DNA of 64,000 nucleotides from CAZJWC01 sp964550125. GTDB taxonomy: Bacteria > Bacillota > Clostridia > Christensenellales > Borkfalkiaceae. A program made the translations under genes and the position numbers. The notes beneath the pieces are model-generated. The model saw nothing but the letters and a program-made list of their open reading frames with translations, had not been told where the DNA came from and ran no database searches. The stretch's first letter is position 1. Each line of letters opens with the position of its first letter. Shown here one piece after another: positions 24,901 through 33,577 of the stretch. Where the stretch lies: contig CAZJWC010000006.1 of the NCBI GenBank assembly GCA_964550125.1, forward strand, positions 10,039 through 74,038, written 5' to 3'.

Positions 24901-25383
24901 TTTTAAAAGGAAGACGAAGTCAGCATCTCCATTTTTGTACTTTTCTTCAAAAAGCATTTCTATGGCACGGTTACGCAAAGCGTTGGCTTCCTCGTCATCA
25001 ATAATTGTAGAGTTAACATTGATATCAACAGCAAAAAAGTACCTTTTTAAAAGTTTTGCACAAAGGGAGTGAATAGTGCTTATGTCAGCAGAATTAACTA
25101 AAAAAAGCTCGTTTGAAAGCCTTGCTCTTTCCCCTTCGTCAACCTCGTTTATCTTTTTTATCAAAGACTCTTTGAGTTTATCTTTCATTTGATTAGCAGC
25201 CATTTTTGTAAAAGTTACTGCCAAAATATCATTAACCCCACAACTGCCTGACAAAATTAAATCAGTTATTTTTTTAATCATAACAAAAGTCTTTCCACTA
25301 CCTGCAGAAGCTGAAACAATCGCTTCACCTTTGCACTCAAGGGCAGTTTGCTGTTCTTTTGTAAGTTGTAGTTTTTCACTCAT
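21991..25383 (-). CDS. addA: ATP-dependent helicase/nuclease subunit A (AddA)
   Basis: A 1130-residue UvrD-like helicase with a C-terminal RecB-type nuclease, working with AddB in end resection at double-strand breaks. The Walker A motif SASAGSGKT lies at residues 24-32, the Walker B-like FIDEYQDVNPVQ near 385, and helicase motif VI FYVAMTRAQNDL near 840. The nuclease motif is in FVTGSIDLLAVGDNECYIYDYK near residue 1085. It overlaps addB by 8 bases. Confidence 0.96.
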   Translation of the reverse strand: MSEKLQLTKEQQTALECKGEAIVSASAGSGKTFVMIKKITDLILSGSCGVNDILAVTFTKMAANQMKDKLKESLIKKINEVDEGERARLSNELFLVNSADISTIHSLCAKLLKRYFFAVDINVNSTIIDDEEANALRNRAIEMLFEEKYKNGDADFVFLLKIFAQASKNYKLKNEILKLYYKVVSIADYENTLRKTLERYDEKYFEEICSELLLLYKKRLGLILSLYEEAFCECKNFEKKVFEKYIRYFEERLDFIKELKSKDDFFSFANTIPPKFSMKPKVAEKLKDDAKLVAFDLKLKEIGKTFKLFIDGYIKKEYSKEEELAKFLNSKETAKAMTNLLLEFASLYQKLKRESFKLDFNDLEHYTLKLLSNENYRKQIAGSYKYIFIDEYQDVNPVQEAILSKLSTDNEFMVGDIKQSIYAFRGCKSDFFSNKFSYLNSIDKNALTLNANFRSSKQVVDAVNKVFCEIMTTQTAGLDYANSSLMVFGSKNTNGSYHIHCTSTLENEKKEVDEVYSVRDNVNAGKDKSSSEGKLITNLILNTVGKKDYKDRKYTFGDIVILVRNTTAKTKSIITELTNRGIPVSSRAEVNICQYSEIKQLIEILKYIDCPNQDIPLATTLKSPIANFSNEMLAQIRLYARENYPFTDTQPTFYECVEFYRQNQNDEISKKLNQFVRFMHGVKVMSTTSSVKEVFEMIISQKNFEFYYLTLPCGELRLRRVKRFLDEMRPNGVDLNIKGFLLRLKNLDYDIGLVEAGGLGAVRVLSIHASKGLEFPMVICAGMNNSINTQDSKSLIFFEDEYGIVTHSYNTQSLVRGNTLLRLLMNEKRKLETSKNEMFLFYVAMTRAQNDLHLIFTKRENFLLANVPYAKSYANFVNINDEELDDVPCVREELEKEKRQFLASYREKEKIEEIAKKLAFEYTDERFKESSLDTTASKLVALEYSEFVKEDMTEKNVIQLSDEDVIDTDKKFKANERGTAYHKFLELIDFNNINSIEDELDKNSSSLESYKDLLSTDKLQKILSMDCFTRIKGLKIMQECDFATTLDGKALLLDYDKVFVTGSIDLLAVGDNECYIYDYKFTSKDKESLKTIYLPQLRLYSEVVKKSYPDKKIKVSLINIKKQEEIFIEI

Positions 25384-28300
25384 CTCTTTTACCTCTCGTT
25401 AGGGCGATAATGTTCTCTTTTTTAACCTCGCCAACACTTCTTTCATTGCCTGAAATTCCGTCATCAAACATACACATACCCTGCAGACTACAAAACATAC
25501 AGGCATCTTTATAAGGAGATGGTTTAATAAACCCCTCTCGTATTTCACGAACGGCTTGTTTAGTAACCAACAACGAATAGTCGATAAAGTCGTTAAACTC
25601 CTCATCAGTCATACCCTTTGACGACCTGTCTCCAATTTTTCCGTCAAAAATTTTACTCTTTTCACCTTCAATAATATTATTATCAAGTGCTTTAATAATC
25701 CCTTCATCTTTATTATAAAAACCAGTCATTGTAAAGCCAACTTCTTCTTGGTCTTTATACTGCACGCTAGCAGGAAAATAAAAAGTTCCTGCAGGTTTTT
25801 TACCTAAAGAGGTAAGTGCCTTTAAATAAAGTTGCAGTTGCAGTTTTTTGCCAACATAGTAGGAAGTTATAGAGGTATCTTTTGAAAAGCCCGTTTTATA
25901 GTCAATCACTCTCACATAATCTTGCCACTCGTCAACTCTATCAATTTTTCCAAAAACATAGGTGTCTTTATCTATTTCAATTTTAGAAATCTCATTTTCC
26001 TTTATGCTATTAAACTCAACTTCTGCACCCAAAATTGAAAATGAGGACTGTTTTATTTGACTTATCATTGCTTTTGCAATAACAACATTTTCCTCAATCA
26101 ATGCCTTTGCTGTCCACTCTCCACTAGGTAAATCAAAAATACTTGAATAAGGCTGAACGGAAAGAAGTTTCATCGCTTTTTCCTTGGCAAATTCCCCACA
26201 CTCCTCCACGCTTATTTGAGAATTTGATTTATAATACTCGGCAAGGTCTTGTAAAATCTCATGGGTGAAATTTCCATAATCATACTCCATAAGATTTTTT
26301 TCCTCTCTTGTAGAAAGTTTTAAACCTTTATCGCAAAAAGTTTTATAAGGACAGCCAAAATACCCTTCTAACGTTGTAGGAGCAATATTACTTGATTTTA
26401 AAAGCAATTCTTTTAAAAGAGGTAAAGTAGATTCATCTTCTAATCCGTTATTTTTTTTGTATAAAAACTCGTCTATCTTCTCTTGGGCGTTTTCATTTTT
26501 TTCTAAATTATATTTTTGCATTGCAAAATACAAAGTATCGCACTCTTGTTTATCACTCTCATTTCCATTTAGGTAACTTGTTACCTTTGAAGCAAATTTA
26601 TTGGGGAGAATTTTTGAAGAAGGGAACAAGTCCTTTTTCTCAAACCCTTTTTCAAAAAGATTTAACAGGTAAGTTACAACCTCGCTTTCCACTTGTTCTT
26701 CGCCTGAACTAAATTTTGGCATTGAAAGATAAAGTCTCTCACTAAAAGGCAGTATTGATAAGCAGGTTCTTTCTAGGTTAATCGTACTGTTTAAAGTTGC
26801 TCTTTCAAAAATGTTTATACCTTTAGTGGAAAGTTCTTCTCTTTCTAAATCACATAAAAATGAGGTATCTGTATCGTATACGGGGTAACCCAATGTAAAG
26901 CCAAGTGCAAGCAGATATTTTTTTCTTTCAACAATAGGCTCGTCAATAGACTTAACGGTTACTGCATATCTAGTTTTTTCGTTAAGTTTGATGTTTGTTT
27001 TTGAAAGTCTATCCTTTATTAAGTTTGTAAACTCTAAAAGGGTGATTTTTCTGTCCCCTGACAAGATAGCAAGTGAATTTAAAATTTTTATTATCTTATC
27101 AAACCCTTCAAAAATGAACTTACTTCTACTCTCAAAAAACAGTTGTGCATTAGCATCAACCATCTCGTACTTTGTAGTCAATGTGAGAATTTTATCTACA
27201 TAATTTTTTAGGGTGTCCTCACTATTGAATTGACTGACAATCTCTAAAAACTTTTCACGCAATTCTTCAAACAGAGAGGCTGACTCTACCTCCTTTTTAA
27301 TTTGATTTTTAATGCCACCCATAAAGTTAGCATATTTTAAAAGATAGTTTTCGTATAGGCTACTATCTTCGCTTGTAGCAAAAAAAGGATTTGACAACAC
27401 GGAATAAACACAGTTTGATGAAAGCAAACTATTTATAGAATCAAAAACTGAAATCCAAAATTCAGCAAAGGGGTGGGAAATTACAGCCTTGCTATACTCA
27501 TAAGACAGGGGTATATTATATAGTTGAAAGTACTTTTTTATATACCCTTCATACAAAGGTAAAGAGGTAACCGTTAAGCAAATATCGTCTGCTTTTTCCC
27601 CCTCATACAACAACTCTTTAATTTTAGCACAAGCATATTCAACTTCCTCGTCCTCATCTGCAAACTTATTTACTACCACCCTATCCGTAACCTTCTTTTC
27701 GCAAGTTAATGTAGGGTAAAAGAGATTTTCTTCAAGAATTTTCACCTCATCAATCTTTTCCCCTTCAAAGTAGGTTTTTTCAAAATCAAGTTTTGCAAGT
27801 TGATTTAAAATTATATTTGAATAAAAGGACTTGCCACCATTACAAAGTAAGGTTAAACTTTTTGAATTTAAAAATAGGCAATCAATTATTTTTAATTCAA
27901 CCTTACTAAAAGAGGAATAACCAAAAACGTAAAAATTTGTCCTTTGGGTTGTTCTATCGTTTTTTAAGATTTTTAAAGTTGAATTAAGGCAATCAACCTC
28001 ATCACAATATCCACTTTGAAGAAACTCCTGGTATTTTTCGTATAAAAAAGAGAGGTCTTTAATCTTCTTATTTAAAACCTCATTTTCGCTTTCAAATTGT
28101 TTTAAATGTTTAAAATCAATGGCATTACTTTTTAAAAGTTTAATAGTATCTACAATTATTTCACCACAGTTTTTAGAAAGTTTGCCACCTGAAATTAAAG
28201 ATAACCTTGATAAATTTTCATCTATTATTTGTTGCATTTTGCAATTTGCGTTTTCACTAGACAATCTATTTTTTAAAAGTTCGTTTGAACCAAAACACAC

Positions 28301-28474
28301 AAAATCCTCAATGCTTGTATTTAATAGGATACCCATTTTAGTTGAAAGATAAGTCTTTAACTCATCTCTATATTCTTTAGGACAAAAAATCACATTTTTC
28401 TCATCACTTAAATTTTGACTAACATACTCAATTTGCTCTAAATTAGATTTGCATATCACCAGTTTATTTTTCAT
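25376..28474 (-). CDS. addB: ATP-dependent nuclease subunit B (AddB)
   Basis: A 1032-residue partner of AddA with an inactive helicase-like N-terminal part and a C-terminal nuclease. The Fe-S ligands appear as FGCPYKTFC (near residue 712) and CMFCSLQGMC (near residue 1000). The nuclease motif is VRVIDYKTGF near residue 855. The N-terminal Walker A is not recognisable, unlike Bacillus AddB, and the protein is somewhat shorter than the Bacillus one (about 1166). First gene of the addBA operon. Confidence 0.92.
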   Translation of the reverse strand: MKNKLVICKSNLEQIEYVSQNLSDEKNVIFCPKEYRDELKTYLSTKMGILLNTSIEDFVCFGSNELLKNRLSSENANCKMQQIIDENLSRLSLISGGKLSKNCGEIIVDTIKLLKSNAIDFKHLKQFESENEVLNKKIKDLSFLYEKYQEFLQSGYCDEVDCLNSTLKILKNDRTTQRTNFYVFGYSSFSKVELKIIDCLFLNSKSLTLLCNGGKSFYSNIILNQLAKLDFEKTYFEGEKIDEVKILEENLFYPTLTCEKKVTDRVVVNKFADEDEEVEYACAKIKELLYEGEKADDICLTVTSLPLYEGYIKKYFQLYNIPLSYEYSKAVISHPFAEFWISVFDSINSLLSSNCVYSVLSNPFFATSEDSSLYENYLLKYANFMGGIKNQIKKEVESASLFEELREKFLEIVSQFNSEDTLKNYVDKILTLTTKYEMVDANAQLFFESRSKFIFEGFDKIIKILNSLAILSGDRKITLLEFTNLIKDRLSKTNIKLNEKTRYAVTVKSIDEPIVERKKYLLALGFTLGYPVYDTDTSFLCDLEREELSTKGINIFERATLNSTINLERTCLSILPFSERLYLSMPKFSSGEEQVESEVVTYLLNLFEKGFEKKDLFPSSKILPNKFASKVTSYLNGNESDKQECDTLYFAMQKYNLEKNENAQEKIDEFLYKKNNGLEDESTLPLLKELLLKSSNIAPTTLEGYFGCPYKTFCDKGLKLSTREEKNLMEYDYGNFTHEILQDLAEYYKSNSQISVEECGEFAKEKAMKLLSVQPYSSIFDLPSGEWTAKALIEENVVIAKAMISQIKQSSFSILGAEVEFNSIKENEISKIEIDKDTYVFGKIDRVDEWQDYVRVIDYKTGFSKDTSITSYYVGKKLQLQLYLKALTSLGKKPAGTFYFPASVQYKDQEEVGFTMTGFYNKDEGIIKALDNNIIEGEKSKIFDGKIGDRSSKGMTDEEFNDFIDYSLLVTKQAVREIREGFIKPSPYKDACMFCSLQGMCMFDDGISGNERSVGEVKKENIIALTRGKRDE

Positions 28475-28548
28475 TTTTCCTAATCCTTTCTATTTGTTAC
28501 ATTATTATAGCATACTTTAAGTAATTTTACATTTGTATACCTTTTGTT

Positions 28549-28577
28549 TTTACAAAAAAAATTTTTTATGCTATAAT
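28549..28577 (+). promoter_or_regulatory. promoter of the lipoprotein gene
   Basis: -35 TTTACA (28549-28554), 17-base spacer, -10 TATAAT (28572-28577); start expected near 28584. Confidence 0.7.
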
Positions 28578-28619
28578 CTTGTACAAATAATAAAAAGGCA
28601 TTTGCCATTATGGAGTATT

Positions 28620-29582
28620 ATGAAGAAAAAACTTTCTTTTTTAGTAATTATATGCAGTGTAATTTTTGTCTTGTCTGCTTGTTCAAGCAGTGCGACTGTA
28701 TCTTTTGACTCAAACTGGAACAAGGATACATCAATTAGAAAAATCAGTTCATCAATAAATGAAAAGATGACTTATACAGTATCTTATACAGAACCTGAAA
28801 ACCCTAGCAGTGATTTAAAAATAGAATCAATGACAGGCACTTACACTACACAACTTACTTCAGTTATTCCTGAAGGAAAAGAAGAATACTACTACAAACT
28901 TGATACCCGTTTAGATGTAGCCGTTAAATATAACGACAGTGATGAGGTTTACAACGACTGGACGGAAACCTCTTGCATTTTTTCAAATATTGATAGAGCA
29001 TTATATCCGTTACAAAGTGAAAGAAAGGTATATAGCCATACTCCCACAACAAAAAGTTCAAAAACGGTGATGAATTATTCCGTTAAAACAACCTATGAAG
29101 ATGGCAATGCAAATGTAATTTCAGTTGATAACGGAGTTGACCACCCCACTGAAGAATACGCCACGATAAAAGATATAACCAAACTTGGCTACTATACTTT
29201 TGACAATGAACAACTAATCTTTGCTTTGAGAGGATTTAACCTTGAGGAACAAAACTTTCAACTTAATTTAAGTATAGTTGACAGTTTGGGTGGAGACAGA
29301 AAGACAATGTATCTTTCAACAAAGGAATCGGTTGAAAAGGAATATTCAAACATAAACTGGAATAATGAAAGGACTTTTGATAATGAAAAAATAACAACAA
29401 ATGTTGCTCAACTTTCATACAGTTCAACAATGAAAGGAACTACTAAAGAGTATCACATTGCTAAAAAAATTTCTAACGAGTTTAACACTTACAGAAATGT
29501 ACTATTAAAGATTGTTAGTCCCATGGCTTATAATTTAGGCACAATCAATTACGATTTAACTGAATATATTTTTTCAGTATAA
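28620..29582 (+). CDS. predicted lipoprotein of unknown function
   Basis: A 320-residue secreted protein with a lipoprotein signal peptide: basic MKKK, hydrophobic stretch, and lipobox VLSAC with C21 as the lipidated residue. The mature part is rich in Ser, Thr, Tyr and Asp with alternating beta-like segments; no domain recognised. ATG 28620 has GGAG 4 bases upstream. Monocistronic, with clear promoter and terminator. Confidence 0.8.
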   Translation: MKKKLSFLVIICSVIFVLSACSSSATVSFDSNWNKDTSIRKISSSINEKMTYTVSYTEPENPSSDLKIESMTGTYTTQLTSVIPEGKEEYYYKLDTRLDVAVKYNDSDEVYNDWTETSCIFSNIDRALYPLQSERKVYSHTPTTKSSKTVMNYSVKTTYEDGNANVISVDNGVDHPTEEYATIKDITKLGYYTFDNEQLIFALRGFNLEEQNFQLNLSIVDSLGGDRKTMYLSTKESVEKEYSNINWNNERTFDNEKITTNVAQLSYSSTMKGTTKEYHIAKKISNEFNTYRNVLLKIVSPMAYNLGTINYDLTEYIFSV

Positions 29583-29588
29583 ATTAAA

Positions 29589-29617
29589 ACGCATCACTTT
29601 AAAGTGATGCGTTTTTT
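29589..29617 (+). terminator. bidirectional terminator
   Basis: ACGCATCACTTT pairs with AAAGTGATGCGT, followed by TTTTT; placed between the convergent lipoprotein and hpt genes. Confidence 0.85.
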
Positions 29618-29618
29618 G

Positions 29619-30158
29619 TTATTTTTCATATATACTTCTTTTTAATACACCTATGTATGAAAGATTTCTATACTTTTCTGCATAATCTAATCCATAACCA
29701 ATAATAAACTCATCAGGAATATCAAAACCAACATAGTCAGGTTCGATATCACACACTCTGCGTTCCTTCTTATCAAGCAATGTGCAAATTTTAATTGACT
29801 TAGGATTTCTTGAAAACAACAATCTCTTTAGGTAGGACAAAGTATAACCAGAGTCAACTATATCTTCTACAATGATAATATGTTTATTTTCAATGCTTGT
29901 ATCAAGGTCTTTAATAATCTTAACTTCGCCCGATGATTTTGTACTCAATCCATAAGAGGAGATTGACATAAAATCAATTTCAATAGGAATAGAAATTGCT
30001 CTAATTAAATCGGCAAAGAAAACCACACTACCCTTTAAAATACATACAAGCAATGGTTTTTCATCTTTAAAATCATTAGACAATTCTTTTCCTAAACTTT
30101 CAACCTTTTCAGCAATTTGCTCCTTTGTAAGCAAAATTTTTTCAACGTCATTTTGCAT
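29619..30158 (-). CDS. hpt: hypoxanthine phosphoribosyltransferase
   Basis: A 179-residue purine salvage enzyme forming IMP or GMP from hypoxanthine or guanine and PRPP. The PRPP motif is IIVEDIVDSGYTL near residue 100; the N-terminal VCILKGSVVFFADL is also typical. It follows tilS by one base; tilS-hpt is a conserved pair in Firmicutes (often with ftsH, absent here). Confidence 0.95.
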   Translation of the reverse strand: MQNDVEKILLTKEQIAEKVESLGKELSNDFKDEKPLLVCILKGSVVFFADLIRAISIPIEIDFMSISSYGLSTKSSGEVKIIKDLDTSIENKHIIIVEDIVDSGYTLSYLKRLLFSRNPKSIKICTLLDKKERRVCDIEPDYVGFDIPDEFIIGYGLDYAEKYRNLSYIGVLKRSIYEK

Positions 30159-30159
30159 T

Positions 30160-31446
30160 TTATTCTCCTTTCATTTGTATTTTATAAATTTTTTTTGTCT
30201 GTTCGGTTACTTTTACGCTTTCGCTAATTTCAATACCACAAACGACCAATACCTCACTTCCTTTACAAATAAGAGGAAGTTGATTTCTTTCTCTAATCGG
30301 GATTTTTTTATCAGTGAGATAATCACACAGTTTTTTACTATTACCACCAAATTTATTAAAAGTATCTCCAAACCGTTTATTTCTAATCTTTGCTCCCAAT
30401 AAAAGACTGCCATCTACAAACAGCACACCCTTTTCGTCCGTTCGTTTTTCTACACTTTCAATAATAAGGATTTTATCATTTAGTTTAATTTCACCAACAT
30501 AAAAATCAAACTCATAGTCCTTCGTTGTTTCCTTTTTGTACAAACAAATTTTATCATACTCTCTTACTGCCACAATTCCTTGAGGTAAATTGATTGAACT
30601 TCCATTTTCTTTTAAAACAAGAGAACATACATCATCAATATGCGTTTTTGTATAGTCCTTTTTAATTCCTAAATCCCACATTGCTAAAATTATAGCACGA
30701 GATAATAAGGATTTAGGGTTGTCAATACCAACCTTAATTACACTTGAACACTTTTCAATAAGTTTTTTTGACATATCAAAAAGGCAGTCGTTGTCCTCTT
30801 GAGCAATTTTTGAAAGTCTAAAAATAGACTCATCTACTTGAGGGAAATCTTCCTTTATTTGAGGAAAAATTACATTACGCAACCTATTGCGAGTATAATC
30901 GTTTGAAAAGTTAGTTTCATCAGTAACAAAATCAACACCATTTGATGCAAGATAGTTTAAAATTTGTTCTTTTGTAAAACTTATTAGAGGGCGTATAAAT
31001 TTATCAGTATCCGTTATTCCTGTAAGTCCCGTAAGTCCCGTTCCTCTAAATAAATTAAACAATACGGTTTCAGCGTTGTCTTCTTTATGATGAGCCGTTG
31101 CAACAAAATGAGCATTACTCTCCTTTAACGCTCTTTCAAAGCATTGATAACGAAGTATTCTTGCCCCTTCCTCTAAACTTGTTTTGTTTTGGTTTGAAAA
31201 GGTTAAGGCATCAACTTTATATCCTAAAAACTCAATTCCGTTTTTTTTGCAATATTCCTCAACAAAAAGAGAATCTTTAATTGAACTCTCCTCTCTAATT
31301 CCGTGCTCAACATTTACAACACAAAACTCCACCAAATGCTGTTTTGCATTGCTTAAAAACAAATGCAACAAACACATTGAATCAGCACCACCTGAACAGG
31401 CAATACAAACCTTTTTGTTTTTATATTTTGAAAAATCAATAGTCAT
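30160..31446 (-). CDS. tilS: tRNA(Ile)-lysidine synthase
   Basis: A 428-residue N-type ATP pyrophosphatase that converts C34 of tRNA-Ile(CAU) to lysidine. The P-loop SGGADS lies near residues 16-21, then the HHKEDNAETVLF segment near 117 and GLTGLTG near 130. A C-terminal lysidine-synthase domain occupies the last 80 residues (FGGNSKKLCDYLTDKKIP). Pairs with hpt. Confidence 0.95.
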   Translation of the reverse strand: MTIDFSKYKNKKVCIACSGGADSMCLLHLFLSNAKQHLVEFCVVNVEHGIREESSIKDSLFVEEYCKKNGIEFLGYKVDALTFSNQNKTSLEEGARILRYQCFERALKESNAHFVATAHHKEDNAETVLFNLFRGTGLTGLTGITDTDKFIRPLISFTKEQILNYLASNGVDFVTDETNFSNDYTRNRLRNVIFPQIKEDFPQVDESIFRLSKIAQEDNDCLFDMSKKLIEKCSSVIKVGIDNPKSLLSRAIILAMWDLGIKKDYTKTHIDDVCSLVLKENGSSINLPQGIVAVREYDKICLYKKETTKDYEFDFYVGEIKLNDKILIIESVEKRTDEKGVLFVDGSLLLGAKIRNKRFGDTFNKFGGNSKKLCDYLTDKKIPIRERNQLPLICKGSEVLVVCGIEISESVKVTEQTKKIYKIQMKGE

Positions 31447-31475
31447 TTATCACCAAAATAATAGTTGTTTTTGAC

Positions 31476-31493
31476 ATTATACCACAAGTGGTA
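31476..31493 (-). promoter_or_regulatory. -10 box and small palindrome upstream of tilS
   Basis: On the minus strand TATAAT (31476-31481) overlaps the edge of an inverted repeat TACCAC-AA-GTGGTA (31480-31493). No good -35 is visible at 17 bases. A possible operator, weakly supported. Confidence 0.35.
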
Positions 31494-31552
31494 AATAATT
31501 GTTTTATTTTTCAAATAATTTTAAAAATTTTTTTAAAATTGTTAAAAAAAGG

Positions 31553-31580
31553 TTGACAAAGTGTTATCACTTATTATAAA
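31553..31580 (+). promoter_or_regulatory. promoter of the tRNA cluster
   Basis: -35 TTGACA (31553-31558), 16-base spacer, -10 TATAAA (31575-31580), 32 bases before tRNA-fMet. Confidence 0.7.
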
Positions 31581-31612
31581 ATTACATAGCGTCTTGAGAA
31601 AGACGGCTATAT

Positions 31613-31689
<77 letters not shown>

Positions 31690-31723
31690 GTTAGTTAACA
31701 TGTACTAATGATGAATAATAAAT

Positions 31724-31800
31724 GGCGGCGTAGCTTAGTTGGTTATAGCGGCCGGTTCATACCCGGCAGGTCGTTGGTTCGAATCCGACCGCCGCTACCA
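31724..31800 (+). tRNA. elongator tRNA-Met (CAT)
   Basis: A 77-base tRNA with encoded CCA and anticodon loop TTCATAC. Acceptor stem GGCGGCG is that of elongator tRNA-Met in Firmicutes, not the CAU-type tRNA-Ile. Confidence 0.92.
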
Positions 31801-31869
31801 ATAGTACATTATCGATTATGTTATATGTTGACAATCAAAAAATAGATTGCCAACTAGGTAACATATTAT

Positions 31870-31944
31870 GGCCCCTTGGTCAAGCGGTCAAGACATCGCC
31901 CTTTCACGGCGGTAACGCGAGTTCGATTCTCGCAGGGGTCACCA
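31870..31944 (+). tRNA. tRNA-Glu (TTC)
   Basis: A 75-base tRNA with encoded CCA, acceptor GGCCCCT/AGGGGTC, anticodon loop CTTTCAC. Last tRNA of the cluster. Confidence 0.96.
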
Positions 31945-31950
31945 AAAAAA

Positions 31951-31990
31951 AGCATTTTTAAGCAAAAACAGGCTTAAAAGTGCTTTTTTT
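31951..31990 (+). terminator. terminator of the tRNA cluster
   Basis: AGCATTTTTAAGC pairs with GCTTAAAAGTGCT (one G-T), then TTTTTTT. Confidence 0.85.
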
Positions 31991-32008
31991 CTTGTCTTTT
32001 TGCCTTTA

Positions 32009-32056
32009 CGGTGTCGAAAATCGGCGTCAAAACTATTCTTTTTTCGGTGTCAAAAA
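32009..32056 (+). repeat. three imperfect CGGYGTCRAAAA direct repeats
   Basis: CGGTGTCGAAAA (32009), CGGCGTCAAAAC (32022) and CGGTGTCAAAAA (32045), spaced 13 and 23 bases apart, upstream of the methyltransferase promoters. Possible regulator sites or an insertion scar. Confidence 0.5.
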
Positions 32057-32103
32057 CAAATGTTTCCTTACATTTCACAAAGCACCTCTTTTTTCTCACA
32101 CTT

Positions 32104-32132
32104 TTGCTTTGCAAAAATATTTATGTTATAAT
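32104..32132 (+). promoter_or_regulatory. candidate distal promoter for the methyltransferase gene
   Basis: -35 TTGCTT (32104-32109), 17-base spacer, -10 TATAAT (32127-32132). Confidence 0.5.
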
Positions 32133-32209
32133 TTTAATAAAGTGTGTGGCAATAGTTGCAATTTCGGGGAAAATTTGTTAAAATATTTTTGTAGATAATA
32201 TCGCAAGGC

Positions 32210-32238
32210 TTGCAATTTAGGATTGATTTTGCTATAAT
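32210..32238 (+). promoter_or_regulatory. proximal promoter of the methyltransferase gene
   Basis: -35 TTGCAA (32210-32215), 17-base spacer, -10 TATAAT (32233-32238); 41 bases before the start codon with SD AAGGAG. Confidence 0.7.
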
Positions 32239-32279
32239 ATTTATGAAAGTGGCGATTTCAATTTGTAAGGAGAAAAATT

Positions 32280-33488
32280 ATGGCTTATAGATTAGTTTCT
32301 TTATTTTCGGGTGCAGGTGGTATGGATAAGGGTTTCCATAACGCTGGCTTTGATATTGTATGGGCTAACGATTTTGATAAAGATGCCGTAAATACTTATA
32401 AAAAGAATTTTGGCGACCATATTGTTTTGGGGGATATTACTAAAATACCAAGTAGTGATATACCTGATAATATCGACGTTGTTATTGGTGGCTTCCCTTG
32501 TCAAGGATTCTCCGTAAACAATACAAAAAGAAACATGGAAGACAAACGCAATTTTTTATATAAGGAATTATTGAGAATTGTAAAAGATAAGCAGCCAAAA
32601 GTATTTGTTGCAGAAAATGTTAAAGGATTACTTTCTATGGAAAAAGGGAAAGTAATTGAAATGATAAAAAAAGATTTTGAAGAATTAGGATATACTGTAG
32701 AATATCGCTTACTTTTGGCGGCTGAATATGGTGTTCCTGAATTAAGGGAAAGAGTTATAATCATTGGCAATAGATTAGGTGTGAAAAATTTATATCCAAG
32801 TCCAACGCATACTACTGAATATAAGCATTATAAATTTAACCCCAAACTTCCTAAAACGCCAACGGTAGAAGAAAGCATTGGCTTTTTAGCCGATGAACGT
32901 TTAAGAGATTTTCCTTTTAATTGTAATGGAAGAAATATTAGCGACCATATTGCATCAGAAAAAGTTGCCGATACTTTTTGGGGTAGAAAATACCCCGTAA
33001 ATCAGCACGATATTTGTGATTATTTAAAATATTGGAGAGCAAAGTCAGGTTGGACTACTTCTAAAATAGACGCACACTTTGGATATAAATATACTGCTGG
33101 GCATTGGTTTAGAAAAGATAATAATTCAGGTAGTATTCCAAAACCAAGCGATTGGTGGGAATTAAAGAAAATTCTTGGCTTTGACGATAAATATGACAAG
33201 CAAGTCACCACGCTTGAATTGAAAGATATTACTTTTGAACAAAGTTTAAGAATTTCAAATTGGGATAGACCTAGCGATACTATTACTGCAACGCAACCTG
33301 AAATACACCCTAATAAAATGCGTAGATTGTCAGTAAGAGAGTGTGCGATTATTCAAACATTCCCTGACGAATTTGAATTTACAGGTAGTTTAAATTCTAA
33401 ATATAGACAAATAGGAAATGCAGTTCCCGTTTTAATGGCAACAAAAATTGCAGAAAAAGTAAAAGAAATGTTAGATATGAGCAAATAA
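32280..33488 (+). CDS. DNA (cytosine-5-)-methyltransferase of a type II R-M system
   Basis: A 402-residue C5 methyltransferase. Motif I is LFSGAGG (residues 8-14), motif IV GGFPCQGFS with catalytic C74, motif VI AENV (111-114), motif VIII RERVIIIG (about 156-163) and motif X IGNAVPVLMA (about 380). Between motifs VIII and IX lies an unusually long region (about 190-330). It contains a Trp-rich block with GWTTSKIDAHFGYK, TAGHWFRKD and DWWELKKILGFDD, a pattern I associate with an extra domain seen in some N6/N4 DNA methyltransferases; this is from memory. Its own terminator follows directly. The following gene is the likely cognate endonuclease. Recognition sequence not predictable. Confidence 0.93.
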   Translation: MAYRLVSLFSGAGGMDKGFHNAGFDIVWANDFDKDAVNTYKKNFGDHIVLGDITKIPSSDIPDNIDVVIGGFPCQGFSVNNTKRNMEDKRNFLYKELLRIVKDKQPKVFVAENVKGLLSMEKGKVIEMIKKDFEELGYTVEYRLLLAAEYGVPELRERVIIIGNRLGVKNLYPSPTHTTEYKHYKFNPKLPKTPTVEESIGFLADERLRDFPFNCNGRNISDHIASEKVADTFWGRKYPVNQHDICDYLKYWRAKSGWTTSKIDAHFGYKYTAGHWFRKDNNSGSIPKPSDWWELKKILGFDDKYDKQVTTLELKDITFEQSLRISNWDRPSDTITATQPEIHPNKMRRLSVRECAIIQTFPDEFEFTGSLNSKYRQIGNAVPVLMATKIAEKVKEMLDMSK

Positions 33489-33509
33489 GGGGGCAAAAAA
33501 GCCCCCTTT
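33489..33509 (+). terminator. terminator between methyltransferase and nuclease genes
   Basis: GGGGGC-AAAAAA-GCCCCC followed by TTTATATTTTG; only a short T-run, so termination may be partial. Confidence 0.6.
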
Positions 33510-33518
33510 ATATTTTGT

Positions 33519-33546
33519 TTGATTTTTCGGCAATATATGATATAAT
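33519..33546 (+). promoter_or_regulatory. promoter of the nuclease gene
   Basis: -35 TTGATT (33519-33524), 16-base spacer, -10 TATAAT (33541-33546). A separate promoter allows the nuclease to be made later than the methyltransferase. Confidence 0.65.
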
Positions 33547-33577
33547 ATTCATAAAATTTACAAAGGAGTTAATTTTA

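Larger units (their letters stand above)
31991..32279. other. intergenic region upstream of the restriction-modification genes
   Basis: It holds two promoter candidates (32104-32132 and 32210-32238) and three imperfect direct repeats near its start. No protein gene is supported. Confidence 0.6.

Noticed and set aside
31724..31800. CAT tRNA as tRNA-Ile(CAU)
   Set aside because: The acceptor stem and D-arm match the elongator tRNA-Met of Firmicutes; the tilS gene nearby does not by itself make this its substrate.
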